DNA of 64,000 nt, from NCBI RefSeq assembly GCF_009650435.1, contig NZ_VVIP01000016.1:1-64000 (forward strand). Reading direction: 5' to 3'. The stretch's first letter is position 1; each line of letters opens with the position of its first letter. Both the position numbers and the translations under genes were made by a program. Below the pieces are notes generated by a model. The model was given only the letters and a program-made list of their open reading frames with translations. It made no database searches and was not told the DNA's origin. This document shows, one piece after another, positions 18,857 through 26,394 of the stretch. The DNA is from Foetidibacter luteolus (GTDB taxonomy: Bacteria > Bacteroidota > Bacteroidia > Chitinophagales > Chitinophagaceae).

Positions 18857-18867
18857 ATGCGCTTTCT

Positions 18868-18972
18868 CTATTTATGGTTCTTAAAAACGAATACACCGGG
18901 ATAATGAAACAATACCCCTATGGCCCATGCCGGGGGCAGCAAGAACATAAACAGGTGGATGCGGAATGCTTT
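18868..18972 (-). pseudogene. Possible remnant of a 2TM-domain protein
   Basis: On the minus strand a stop-to-stop frame reads KAFRIHLFMFLLPPAWAIG and continues VLFHYPGVFVFKNHK. The beginning resembles the start of Bacteroidota 2TM domains (F-x-I-H-L) and the end the closing W-x-IG-x-x-FH segment; the ~20 residues normally between are missing and there is no start codon at the expected place. Judged a decayed fragment; similarity is from memory and short. Confidence 0.35.
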
Positions 18973-19043
18973 TTATGGGTGAATATTGTTTTGCGTTTGT
19001 ATTTAAAGCCTGGTTGAAATTTTAGATAATGCGTGTAACAGTA

Positions 19044-19490
19044 TTAGTCGTTTAGTGAGTTTATACCTTGTTCCTTTAATAGTTCAAGATGCTCTTTCAT
19101 TGTCTTAACCTGTTCTGCCGGATGTCCTTGCCAAATGGTAACTTCTCCAACAACCCTAAAAGGATGTGTTGAACGATAAGATTTTGAAGGATTGCCTGGA
19201 AACTTTTTATCAGTCAAATCGGGGTCGTCTTCAATATGTCCCAGTGGTTCAACTAAATAGATTCTTTCTCTTCCCTCGCCAACGGCAAGTTCTGCGCCCC
19301 AAATGGCAGCATCCAATGTAGCTGACAAGAAGATGTATTTGGCGTTTTTTCGTTGTCCATAGTTAGAGTTGAAACCCGCCTCAATTAAGTCGCCAATTTT
19401 TAAGTCGGCCTTTGTGCCGTGAAAATAAGTTTGGGAGAAAGGTGTTGCACCTGGCCCTTTTGGCTGTTGTTGATTATTGGTTTCTTCCAT
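19044..19490 (-). CDS. arr: NAD+-rifampin ADP-ribosyltransferase
   Basis: Start at 19490 (MEETNNQQ...). The 148-residue protein matches the Arr family along its length: YFHGTKADLKIGDLIEAGF, IFLSATLDAAIWGAELAVG, ERIYLVEPLGHIEDDPDLT, and KKFPGNPSKSYRS. Arr inactivates rifamycins by transferring ADP-ribose from NAD+ to the C23 hydroxyl. The length is typical of Arr proteins. The gene starts ~34 bp after a GTT core at 19524-19535 that matches the other units of the putative cassette array; arr genes are well-known integron cassettes in other bacteria. Resistance itself is inference. Confidence 0.9.
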   Translation of the reverse strand: MEETNNQQQPKGPGATPFSQTYFHGTKADLKIGDLIEAGFNSNYGQRKNAKYIFLSATLDAAIWGAELAVGEGRERIYLVEPLGHIEDDPDLTDKKFPGNPSKSYRSTHPFRVVGEVTIWQGHPAEQVKTMKEHLELLKEQGINSLND

Positions 19491-19523
19491 TGATGCTTGT
19501 TTTTGTGCTTTATTGTTTGATGA

Positions 19524-19748
19524 CTGCCTTGTAACGGCCACCAAAGTAAAGGCATTGGCGATCTGCTTTCGCCGCCGAGATTAAAGATACAAAAGCTCAT
19601 TGTTTATTTTGGTAGCCTGCCATTGTACGCTGGTCTGTTATGCAGCGGGAGGGTTGGTGAAATCCAGACAAAAAATATGGCTGTTAACAAAAAAATGTTG
19701 ATGCTGGGTTGTGTCAGCCAGTTCTTGCTGAACCAATGATTTGTCGTC
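19524..19748 (-). repeat. attC-like spacer between the two-gene unit and arr
   Basis: Minus-strand end reads TTTGGTGGCC then GTTACAAGGCAG. The TGGCCGTTA end is the same as in the spacers at 23998 and 26395. The interior has GAGCTTTTGTATCTTTAATC and GGCGGC, shared with the other spacers. The core next to the upstream stop codon is not recognisable, so this site is probably decayed on that side. An open frame at 19604-19795 inside it is not considered a gene. Confidence 0.55.
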
Positions 19749-20186
19749 TCATTTATGTCTATGCATACGCCATGTACCAGTGTATACTTCTTCAATTGTC
19801 AAATCGGGCGCATGAGCCAAATCTTTAACAATTTCCCATTTTCCCACGAAATGATTTGTCTTTTTGTCAAAGTGTCCTTCATATATTACTGTGTGCCCAG
19901 GTACACCTTCCTCTGAACTGCTGTTTCCCCATTCGTCAATAATAATACTCTGATGATATTGTTTTGTGAAGCTTACTATGTTTCCATGTATGAAACCTTT
20001 CATAACGGAAACTTCGCCATTAGTTCCAATTCCCTCCCAGTCAATAATTCGTCCACTGAATTGCCCATCTTTATATTCTTCAATAAAAAGGCGAAATTCA
20101 GCTTCCTGGCCTTCCACTATCGTTCCGTATTCAGGTCCGTATTTAAAGAACCCTTGCCATTGCCCTATATAAAGTAAATTGTCCAT
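19749..20186 (-). CDS. Hypothetical protein of the cassette-like block (second gene of unit F)
   Basis: A 145-residue cytosolic beta-rich protein (MDNLLYIGQWQGFFKYGPEY at its start, KQYHQSIIIDEWG, WEIVKDLAHAPDLTIEEVYTGTW at its end). The paired GQWQGFF and GKWEIV / GTWRM segments look like an internally repeated lipocalin-like or beta-barrel fold, but no family is recognised. It follows the small 20243 gene by 56 bp with no palindromic spacer between, so both probably sit in one unit. Confidence 0.6.
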   Translation of the reverse strand: MDNLLYIGQWQGFFKYGPEYGTIVEGQEAEFRLFIEEYKDGQFSGRIIDWEGIGTNGEVSVMKGFIHGNIVSFTKQYHQSIIIDEWGNSSSEEGVPGHTVIYEGHFDKKTNHFVGKWEIVKDLAHAPDLTIEEVYTGTWRMHRHK

Positions 20187-20242
20187 TGCAGTTTCTTCTC
20201 TTTGATAGTAGTATCGGATGATTATTTATAGAATTTACAGGT

Positions 20243-20497
20243 TTATTTCAAGTTTCGTTGTTTTAGAAGTTCATTCAGCGCTTTAGCCCTTTTATTTTTC
20301 GGGTCACTAACCATTTTGTAGATAAGGTACAAAGGGATTAGTGTAACCAATCCCCAACTATTTTTAACGACACTGTAAAATATAATCCCCACCAAAAAAC
20401 CAATGAACAAAGCATTGGTAATGGAAAACGATTTGAGTTTTTTTGCTTCATCTAATAATTCCTGGTCTGTTAGTTCAGAAAGGTCTTTGTTTGTCAT
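20243..20497 (-). CDS. Small two-helix membrane protein (first gene of unit F)
   Basis: An 84-residue protein: an acidic helical N-terminus (DLSELTDQELLDEAKKLKS), two predicted membrane helices (NALFIGFLVGIIFYSVVK and WGLVTLIPLYLIYKMV), and a basic C-terminal helix. This layout is a familiar type of small orphan gene in Bacteroidota accessory regions; function unknown. Its ATG is 13 bp after the core GTTACACC at 20517-20524 (minus strand). Confidence 0.65.
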   Translation of the reverse strand: MTNKDLSELTDQELLDEAKKLKSFSITNALFIGFLVGIIFYSVVKNSWGLVTLIPLYLIYKMVSDPKNKRAKALNELLKQRNLK

Positions 20498-20510
20498 TGT
20501 CTATCTTGTT

Positions 20511-21009
20511 TGGTTTTGGTGTAACGGTAGTAATTATAGCTGCAATGTTACAAGCAGCCGCTAAATTATAAATTCCACCTGTTACTTTCAATGGTAATGA
20601 ACTCCGGTGTACATCCTTTTGATACCATCTTGCCTTTGTAAAGACATTTAGATGTGTCCTTGCCGCAAAGCGCCCTTAAGAAAATGAAAAAATGTCCGTA
20701 AGATTTTAAGTGGGTGTCCCTCGTCCCTCTGGCCGGGCAGAACTGCGTTCGCAACTTTCTTCAAAGCAACATTTAGTTGCTTTTACGAAAGTTGTGCTCC
20801 TACTCCGGCACAAGGCCCTGATGAGATAGCATTAGCGGGGTATCCGCTTCAATCCCTCACCCGGTGATGTAACAGGCTGCAGTGAGCATAGAGTGGATGT
20901 GGTGGGGCGGGGAGCCTTTACCACGATGTTTGCAATGTAATTTCTGCAGTGCATTCTTTGAAAAACGGAGCTTTAAACCCTGCGCAGCCTTGTTGTTGGT
21001 TATTATTCC
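20511..21009 (-). repeat. attC-like spacer between units E and F, invaded by an R2 repeat
   Basis: Directly after the stop of the 21003 gene the minus strand reads ACCAACAACAAGGCTGCG, like the start of the spacers after units C and D (CAACAACTAAGGCTTCG). The far end is ACTACC then GTTACACC at 20517-20524, 13 bp before the next start codon. The middle holds a family R2 copy (20711-20865). The two cores do not match each other clearly. Confidence 0.4.
20711..20865 (+). repeat. Family R2 dispersed repeat, copy 2
   Basis: Begins TGGGTGTCCCTCGTCCCTCT and ends ATCCGCTTCAATCCCTCACC. Compared with the basic unit it has an extra ~60-bp insert with its own inverted repeat (CAACTTTC ... GAAAGTTG around CAACATTTAGTTG). 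The copy at 21952 carries the same insert, so the two are more closely related to each other than to other R2 copies. Confidence 0.8.
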
Positions 21010-21608
21010 TCTCTGATAAAATCGTTTACAAGCACAAGGGTAATTTCATACTTATTGGTAGATAGAGACTTGTCTAAAAGCAATGTTATGTCTCTTATTC
21101 CGGTATCTGCCTTACTGCGGGTAGAAAACTGGGCCACATCTCCAACATCTTTGTCATGCTCATATTTTTTCTTTGTTGCTACGTTGCTGAATATTTGTTT
21201 AAGCTTTTTAAAGCACTTAGCCGCTGCCGCCTTATCGCTAAATTGAAGCTGCCAGTTTAAATCAAGAATCTTCTTCGTGCTGTCTGTTTCACCAAGTACA
21301 ACCTCTATTGTGCCTGTTTCTATTTTCAGGTTGGGCAGCGGGCTTTCTGTAAAAGAAAATTTATGTCGTGATGACCAGGCTTTATCCGACCGCATTTCGA
21401 TAGTTATGTTCAGATTCTGTTGTCTCACACCATTGTCGCTGTGGTGAAGTTGCGGAACAGATAGAAGACTGTCAAAAAGCGACGATGATTGGTCTGTAAT
21501 ATCAAAACCAAAAAACAATTGATTTAGTTGGTGGGAAAAAGTCATTGTTTGAGACATGGAAAATGTAGGGCTTAAGAGCGTAAAAATTAAGAAAATTGCG
21601 CGGGTCAT
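21003..21608 (-). CDS. Secreted protein of unknown function (unit E)
   Basis: Start at 21608 (MTRAIFLIFTLLSPTFSMSQ) chosen because it gives a signal peptide and lies 9 bp after the core GTTGTATTCC at 21617-21626 (minus strand); the longer open frame upstream reads through spacer DNA. About 200 residues. The mature protein alternates charged beta strands (NLNITIEMRSDKAWSSRHKF, ITLLLDKSLSTNKYEITLVL). No family recognised. Confidence 0.6.
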   Translation of the reverse strand: MTRAIFLIFTLLSPTFSMSQTMTFSHQLNQLFFGFDITDQSSSLFDSLLSVPQLHHSDNGVRQQNLNITIEMRSDKAWSSRHKFSFTESPLPNLKIETGTIEVVLGETDSTKKILDLNWQLQFSDKAAAAKCFKKLKQIFSNVATKKKYEHDKDVGDVAQFSTRSKADTGIRDITLLLDKSLSTNKYEITLVLVNDFIREE

Positions 21609-21882
21609 ATTATTTTGGAATACAACGTTAAAGTATTTGTGGTGTGATGGCAGGGAGCATTCTGTTTGCCTGTTGCCGCCGTTGAGTGAAGATACAAAAC
21701 TCGTTGTTGTTTGACAGCCAGGGGGTTTAATACGCAGGGCAATATGTAGTGATTTTTTGCTTTTGACGATTCCCCAGGTGTTGGTTGGTGAAATACAGGC
21801 CAAAGCTGGTTTTTATACTAACTCCAAAAATGCTACAGGATAACTCTTTGGATAGTACGGGGGGCATTGTGTGTTAGATGTA

Positions 21883-21930
21883 CCCCTGCCGCAAAGTTTG
21901 CTGTAAGGGGCTTTGCGGGGGAAGGTAAAA
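21883..21930 (+). repeat. CCGCAAAGT-type repeat (family R4), short copy
   Basis: Reads TACCCCTGCCGCAAAGTTTG, then GGGGCTTTGCGGGGGAAGG, i.e. the two inverted ends of family R4 (CCGCAAAGT and CTTTGCGGGG) with almost no interior. Confidence 0.6.
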
Positions 21931-21951
21931 AAGGCCTGGCAGATTTTTTAA

Positions 21952-22105
21952 TGGGTGTTCCTCGTACCCTGGGCCGGACAGAACTGTGTTCGCAACCTTA
22001 TTCAAAGCAACATTTAGTTGTTTTTTCTCGGTTGTGCTATCACCCCGCCACAAAGCCTTCACACAGAGCTTTCAGCGGGGGATGCGTTTCTGTCCCTCAC
22101 CCGAA
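21952..22105 (+). repeat. Family R2 dispersed repeat, copy 3
   Basis: GGGTGTTCCTCGTACCCTGG to GTCCCTCACCCG, with the same CAACATTTAGTTG insert as copy 2. Confidence 0.8.
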
Positions 22106-22177
22106 AGTGTAACACGCTGCGCATATGCGGGGATGTGTGATGTTGTATTAGCATTTGCTTTATTGCGTATACAAGTC

Positions 22178-22260
22178 ATCCCTGGCGCAAAGTCCCTTGC
22201 AGGAGACTATTGCGGAGAAGTACTTTGGGTGGACACTGTGCGGGGAATGAAAATGCAGCG
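22178..22260 (+). repeat. Family R4 repeat, copy a
   Basis: Reads ATCCCTGGCGCAAAGTCCCT, GGAGACTATTGCGGAGAAG, then GGTGGACACTGTGCGGGGA. About 75% identical to copy b at 22437; ends are inverted with respect to each other. Confidence 0.65.
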
Positions 22261-22320
22261 GGTGGATGCCTTGAAGAAAGGAAAAATATTGCCTGGGCAA
22301 TATGTAGAGGAGATTTTTTG

Positions 22321-22411
22321 TGAGCCCGGCAGGAGGAACTACTATGAGGCATTACTTGCGTCGCACTCGTTTGCGCTTTGTTCTTTGGGCGGCTTTTTAG
22401 CCCGGGTAGGC
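22321..22411 (-). repeat. Family R1 dispersed repeat, copy 8
   Basis: Minus strand: CTACCCGGGCTAAAAAGCCG, CGAGTGCGACGCAAGTAATG, tail CCTGCCGGGCTCACAAAAAA. Confidence 0.8.
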
Positions 22412-22436
22412 GAGTGGTATTAATTGGTCATTTTGC

Positions 22437-22512
22437 CTACCCCTGCCGCAAAGTCCCGTACCGGAGACTGTTGCGGAGAATGGCTTCGGGGCGACACTTT
22501 GCGGGGAAGAAA
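22437..22512 (+). repeat. Family R4 repeat, copy b
   Basis: TACCCCTGCCGCAAAGTCCC, GGAGACTGTTGCGGAGAATG, then GGCGACACTTTGCGGGGAAG. The terminal CCCCTGCCGCAAAGT and ACTTTGCGGGG are inverted, like a short non-autonomous element. It abuts the 235-bp repeat. Confidence 0.65.
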
Positions 22513-22741
22513 AATAAACCCTGAGAAAAACAAAATGAAGAAAACAGCCCAAACTATCTTTCGGAGCTTTTTTACATATGTCCTATCTGTAGCCTTAACA
22601 CCTCTTAACGCCATCCTCACCTCAATTCAATACCCATAATTACTCGCACGGCTACCGAAGGTTCCCCCGCAGCAGTGCGGGGCAGGCTGCGCAACATCGG
22701 CTTTATCTTTGGTGTTTCACACCCGACGAAGCCTTAGTTGT
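22506..22741. repeat. 235-bp repeat (family R3), copy 1
   Basis: The stretch beginning GAAGAAAAATAAACC and ending CGAAGCCTTAGTTG is repeated at 24200-24433 with roughly 90% or higher identity. It contains a strong hairpin (CCCCCGCA/TGCGGGG) and a short plus-strand frame starting MKKTAQTIFRSFF. It forms the first part of the spacer behind unit D, as copy 2 does behind unit C. Confidence 0.85.
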
Positions 22742-22784
22742 TTTGGGCAGTTTTGTCTAAAAGCGCATGACGAATTTATTGCGA

Positions 22785-23912
22785 TTAGTCTTTGTATTTT
22801 TCAAGCAATATATCTCTTATTTTATTCCTTGTATCATACATCCGTATTGTTTCTATATTGCTTAAGATTATTATTCCAATTTTCTTTTCGGGAATCAATG
22901 TCAACAAACTTCTATAGCCATCATCACTTCCTCCATGTTCGTAGTTAGTCATCCCTTTATATGGATACATGAACCAACTTAGTCCGATTGATATATTCTG
23001 CTCTTTATTTCTAACAAAGGTTGGTGTCATCATCATCGCATGTGTTTCCTCAGTAAGAATTTGCGTGCTTTTATATTTTCCTTTATACATATTAGCAATT
23101 GCCCAGTGAGACATTTCCAGCACATTCGTATTTAGAGTTGAACTTGGCGCATGCATTCTGTTATAAGGATATATGGCTATTACTTTTGGTGGATTGCCGA
23201 TATGAGGGCTTGTACGAAAGGACTTTTTAATTTCCGGGTAATAAAAGCTGCTTTCATACATTTCAAGCGGTGTGAGTATGTTTTCCTTTACATATTTTTC
23301 AAATGACATTCCAGATACTTTGGCAATTAAATCAGCCATAATATCAAATGCAATATTGCTGTAATGAAATTCTGTTACTGGTTTACTGATTAGCATACTA
23401 TCGCTTAAACTTCTTGCGTAACGTTCTGCAGCCCCCTCGTCTTTAATCCCTTTATACCATTCATAATCATCTACGTCTGGCATTCCCGATGTATGGTTCA
23501 GCATTTCCTTTATAGTAATGTCTTTGTATCGTTCGTCTTTCATCTTAAAATAGGGCAAGTAAGTAACTAATGGCTTGTTAATATCAATTTTCCCTGTTTC
23601 ATAAAGTTGCATTACCGCAGTTGCTGTGAATGTTTTTGAAATAGAGGCAATATGGAATGTATTGTAGGGTTCTAACTTTTTTTTAGTGTCTGTATTCTTT
23701 ACCCCAAAGGCTTTCGTGTAAACTATATCCGTATCTTTTGTTATTGCTATTGCTATGCCGGGTATGCCCGCTGTGTCAATAAGAGATTGCAGGAATGTTT
23801 GAATTTCTGCAAAGCTTTTATCTTGAATAATGGTTGCTTTTTGAGCAGTTGAACGGCCTGCTATAATGACAAGTAAAAAACAAGTGGTATAAAAGAAGAT
23901 TTTTTTAATCAC
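22785..23912 (-). CDS. Serine beta-lactamase-like hydrolase (class C / DD-peptidase fold), unit D
   Basis: A 375-residue exported protein (signal ends GRSTAQ near residue 24). The three active-site elements of the serine beta-lactamase/penicillin-binding fold are present: S90-I-S-K93 in FHIASISKTFTATAV, Y184-S-N186 in EFHYSNIAFD, and HGG near residue 333 in YEHGGSDDGYRS, replacing KTG. Such proteins include class C beta-lactamases, esterases and D-aminopeptidases; this one is not close enough to any to decide. It lies in the cassette-like block, 86 bp after its 5' core. Confidence 0.88.
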   Translation of the reverse strand: MIKKIFFYTTCFLLVIIAGRSTAQKATIIQDKSFAEIQTFLQSLIDTAGIPGIAIAITKDTDIVYTKAFGVKNTDTKKKLEPYNTFHIASISKTFTATAVMQLYETGKIDINKPLVTYLPYFKMKDERYKDITIKEMLNHTSGMPDVDDYEWYKGIKDEGAAERYARSLSDSMLISKPVTEFHYSNIAFDIMADLIAKVSGMSFEKYVKENILTPLEMYESSFYYPEIKKSFRTSPHIGNPPKVIAIYPYNRMHAPSSTLNTNVLEMSHWAIANMYKGKYKSTQILTEETHAMMMTPTFVRNKEQNISIGLSWFMYPYKGMTNYEHGGSDDGYRSLLTLIPEKKIGIIILSNIETIRMYDTRNKIRDILLEKYKD

Positions 23913-23997
23913 AAGGAGTTTATTTTTAAACGAAACCGTGCCTTAAAAGTTACAAGTTTCTGAAAGTTTTATTAGGGTAGTTGAGTAGTTTGAAAAA

Positions 23998-24442
23998 TTG
24001 CCCATAACGGCCAGGGCTTTCTGCTGTGCTGGTATTCCGGATTCGTCAGCCCGGAACCGAAGCTGAGTAAAGTTAATATAGTTGATGTTATATTCTATTG
24101 CCCGGCTTTATTCGTCCCGATCGGACTGAAGATGATAAACGGGGATGACATACTTTTTTGCATCGAATGGCATCCCTGCCGGAAAGGATTGTAAACAACG
24201 AAGAAAAATAAACCTTGAGAAAAACAAAATGAAGAAAACGGCCCAAAATATCTTCCGGAGCTTTTTTATACATGTCCTATCTGAAACCTAACACCTCTTA
24301 ACGCCATCCTCACTTCAGTTCAATACCCATAATTACTCGCACGGCTACCGAAGGTTCCCCCGCAGCGGTGCGGGGCTGGCTGTGCAATATCGGCTTCATC
24401 TTTGGTGTTTCACACCCGACGAAGCCTTAGTTGTTGGTGGCA
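23998..24442 (-). repeat. attC-like spacer between units C and D
   Basis: Minus strand: core GCCACCAAC just after the stop of unit C, then CAACTAAGGCTTCGTCGGG; the far end reads CAGAAAGCCCTGGCC then GTTATGGGCA. The 235-bp repeat R3 (24200-24433) fills the unit C side. The other half has GTTCCGGGCTGACG and CAATAGAATAT, also found in the spacer at 26395-26599. Confidence 0.6.
24200..24433. repeat. 235-bp repeat (family R3), copy 2
   Basis: Near-identical to 22506-22741. In this copy a single-base deletion in ...CTATCTG truncates the short frame MKKTAQNIFRSFF, which argues against that frame being a gene. Confidence 0.85.
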
Positions 24443-24444
24443 GT

Positions 24445-25032
24445 TTATTTTTTTGCTCTTAACAGTAGCATTAGACAAAATATAATTGTCAATATAATTG
24501 CCAATACATTTCCTTTCTTCGAGGTTAGAAATTCATTTATTTTTTTTGATTTATCAGTTTTTTCAGGACTAACCTTTAGCGGAGCAGTTTTTTGTTTTGA
24601 TTTAATATTTTTAATGGCTATCGAAACATTTGCCGTTTTCTCTATTTCTACTTGTAACTCTCCAATTTCTAAATTTTCATCAATGCCTTCGTCTGGGTCA
24701 AGTAATAAGCCATACTTAGGTATAAGTAGAATTAGTCCTTCCTCAGTTATAATTGTGGCATCAAGTTGTTCCGAAATTTTGACTAAGTCATAATACAAAT
24801 TAAGTTCAAAAATAGGGTTTGAATTGATATAACTTTTTTCGTCAGTCAACCATAGTAAAGGAAACCATTCTTCTTTTTCTTCATTCCAAATAAAGAGTGT
24901 TTCAGTGGAGTCTTCTTTTTCGACTTTAAAATTTTCATCTCCACGAATTACCTCTAAAAGTTTATTGTAGTTTATGTTTTTTGAGGTTGAAAAATCTTCT
25001 GAAAAACATTCTAAGCTTATCGTATGCGGCAT
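24445..25032 (-). CDS. Tail-anchored protein of unknown function (unit C)
   Basis: A 195-residue protein with an acidic soluble domain (residues 1-140), a polar linker rich in Lys (~145-170), and a single C-terminal membrane helix (GNVLAIILTIIFCLMLLL) ending in RAKK, so it is probably anchored by its tail. Family not recognised. The gene is clearly AT-rich. Its stop codon is 2 bp from the unit's 3' core and its start 47 bp after the 5' core. Confidence 0.6.
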   Translation of the reverse strand: MPHTISLECFSEDFSTSKNINYNKLLEVIRGDENFKVEKEDSTETLFIWNEEKEEWFPLLWLTDEKSYINSNPIFELNLYYDLVKISEQLDATIITEEGLILLIPKYGLLLDPDEGIDENLEIGELQVEIEKTANVSIAIKNIKSKQKTAPLKVSPEKTDKSKKINEFLTSKKGNVLAIILTIIFCLMLLLRAKK

Positions 25033-25078
25033 TTTGTCAAATTATTTTATTGAAATATTGAGGAAGAATGGAGTTTAA

Positions 25079-25279
25079 TTGCCATCAACGGGCAGGGCTT
25101 TATGCAGGTTGGGAATTAGTATTCCGTCTGCCGATAACCGCTGCTGATTGAAAATATGTTGATGAAGTTAAGTACAAAAGCTGATAGATATTCGTCTGCT
25201 GGAATTGAAGCTGCGATTTGCAATTAGTTGAAGTTACAAGGTCAAGCCCAACTTGCATAAAACCCAATGTTATATGCGG
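25079..25279 (-). repeat. attC-like spacer between units B and C
   Basis: The best-preserved site. Its ends are GTTGATGGCA at 25080-25089 (minus strand) and CGCATATAAC at 25269-25278 (minus strand). Next to them, 25095-25113 (GGGCTTTATGCAGGTTGGG) and 25247-25265 are complementary at 17 of 19 positions, so a single strand can fold into a long hairpin. About 200 bp, longer than most attC sites but within the known span of long ones. Confidence 0.65.
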
Positions 25280-25281
25280 TT

Positions 25282-26388
25282 TTAATACCACTGCGGTATT
25301 GTCGTCACATTGTCGCAGCAAGCAAAGACATATAGTTTACCGCTGTCACCAAATGCTAAAGTGTCAAAGCCGTTTACTAAGTTTTCGTCTGTTTGAATTT
25401 CAATTATGAACTTCATAGTCTTACTGCATTGAGAACATTTTGGATGCCCATCCTCTTGAATCCAAATCGGTTGTCCGCCAATTTTAAGAAACGCTTTTTC
25501 AAGTGCTTCTTCATCAGTCTCTCTTTTGAATTTATAAACAGTTTCTGTAAATGCCACTTTATTAACTACTGGCAAATTCAAACTGTCTGGATTATAATGC
25601 TGTGTCTCCATACAGTTAAAACAATGTAATACTGGAGTGTCAGTGATTTTTATATTCGTCAAATTAAATCTCTTGTCAATTAGGTTTACAGTTGCAATAA
25701 AACTTAAAGGCATTTTGCATTTTTTGCAATTGCAGGTTCTGGTGTTATTTTTGATTTTAAAATCTATTACATTGTCTGATACTTTTGAATTTGCTGCAAT
25801 CAAAGGTGATTTTGATATTGTACAAGTTTTAAGGAATAGTTCCTTTTCCCTGTCAAAAGAAATTTGAATTTGTGGTTCTTTCCAAAGCTTTCCTTCTCCC
25901 ATCACAGTTTGCCTGATAAACAATAATCCTTTGCTGTCATACTCATAATCATATGTAACCGTCATTTTACCGTGGTCGTAATATTTCCTATCCTCATAAT
26001 TTAGCCAAACTATTTTTTTTGTCAAGTCATTTTCATAAGTATAAAACCAACTGGAACTAAGTTGTTCTTTGTTTGAGATTTTCTCTCCCCAACGAAGGCC
26101 TAGAAAAAAATCATGCGCTTCCTTTACTTTGCCATTTTCCCAAATTATGTAAGTCTCTTTGGGTATTCCTGCTCCGACTTGGTCAATGCGTATTAGCTTT
26201 TCATTTTGAAAGTACCCTATGCTGTGATAATTTGTTTCAATGTCGCTTAGGTTTTTACTCTTCTTTTTATTTATCTTATCGATGTTGTCAGAAATGTCAA
26301 GAAAATCTAAGTCTGGATAATATTTGATTAGACTATTGTCGATTGGAGTGATTTTCCGCAATGTTTCTATTGATGGTGGGGTGCTCAT
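25282..26388 (-). CDS. Protein of unknown function with two CxxC zinc-ribbon-like sites (unit B)
   Basis: Start at 26388 (MSTPPSIETLRKITPIDNS), 7 bp after the unit's 5' core; the upstream open frame reads through the spacer. 368 residues, cytosolic. The C-terminal half has CNCKKCKMPL, then CFNCMETQHYNP, CSQCSKTMKF and CC near the end, suggesting two metal-binding ribbons, similar to DUF1963/YwqG-like sensor proteins in layout. The family is uncertain. AT-rich compared with flanking genes. Confidence 0.6.
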   Translation of the reverse strand: MSTPPSIETLRKITPIDNSLIKYYPDLDFLDISDNIDKINKKKSKNLSDIETNYHSIGYFQNEKLIRIDQVGAGIPKETYIIWENGKVKEAHDFFLGLRWGEKISNKEQLSSSWFYTYENDLTKKIVWLNYEDRKYYDHGKMTVTYDYEYDSKGLLFIRQTVMGEGKLWKEPQIQISFDREKELFLKTCTISKSPLIAANSKVSDNVIDFKIKNNTRTCNCKKCKMPLSFIATVNLIDKRFNLTNIKITDTPVLHCFNCMETQHYNPDSLNLPVVNKVAFTETVYKFKRETDEEALEKAFLKIGGQPIWIQEDGHPKCSQCSKTMKFIIEIQTDENLVNGFDTLAFGDSGKLYVFACCDNVTTIPQWY

Positions 26389-26394
26389 AAAAAT

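Larger units (their letters stand above)
21617..22749 (-). repeat. Repeat-filled spacer between units D and E
   Basis: This 1.1-kb gene-free stretch begins (minus strand) with the core of unit D (GTTTTGGGCA at 22740-22749 on plus) and ends at the core of unit E (21617-21626). Between lie a 235-bp repeat shared with 24200-24433, two or three copies of a ~75-bp CCGCAAAGT repeat, an R1 copy and an R2 copy. The internal motif GAGTTTTGTATCTTCACTCA near 21680-21700 is shared with the other spacers. It looks like one attC-like site enlarged by later insertions. Confidence 0.5.

Noticed and set aside
19604..19795. 63-codon frame in the spacer after the 19749 gene
   Set aside because: It overlaps the attC-like spacer and the end of the 19749 gene and has no protein-like pattern.
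21867..22423. Open frames in the D/E spacer (81 and 145 codons)
   Set aside because: They translate R2, R4 and R1 repeat DNA in arbitrary frames.
22535..22639. Short frame MKKTAQTIFRSFF in repeat R3
   Set aside because: In the second copy at 24228 it is broken by a one-base deletion, so it is not under selection.
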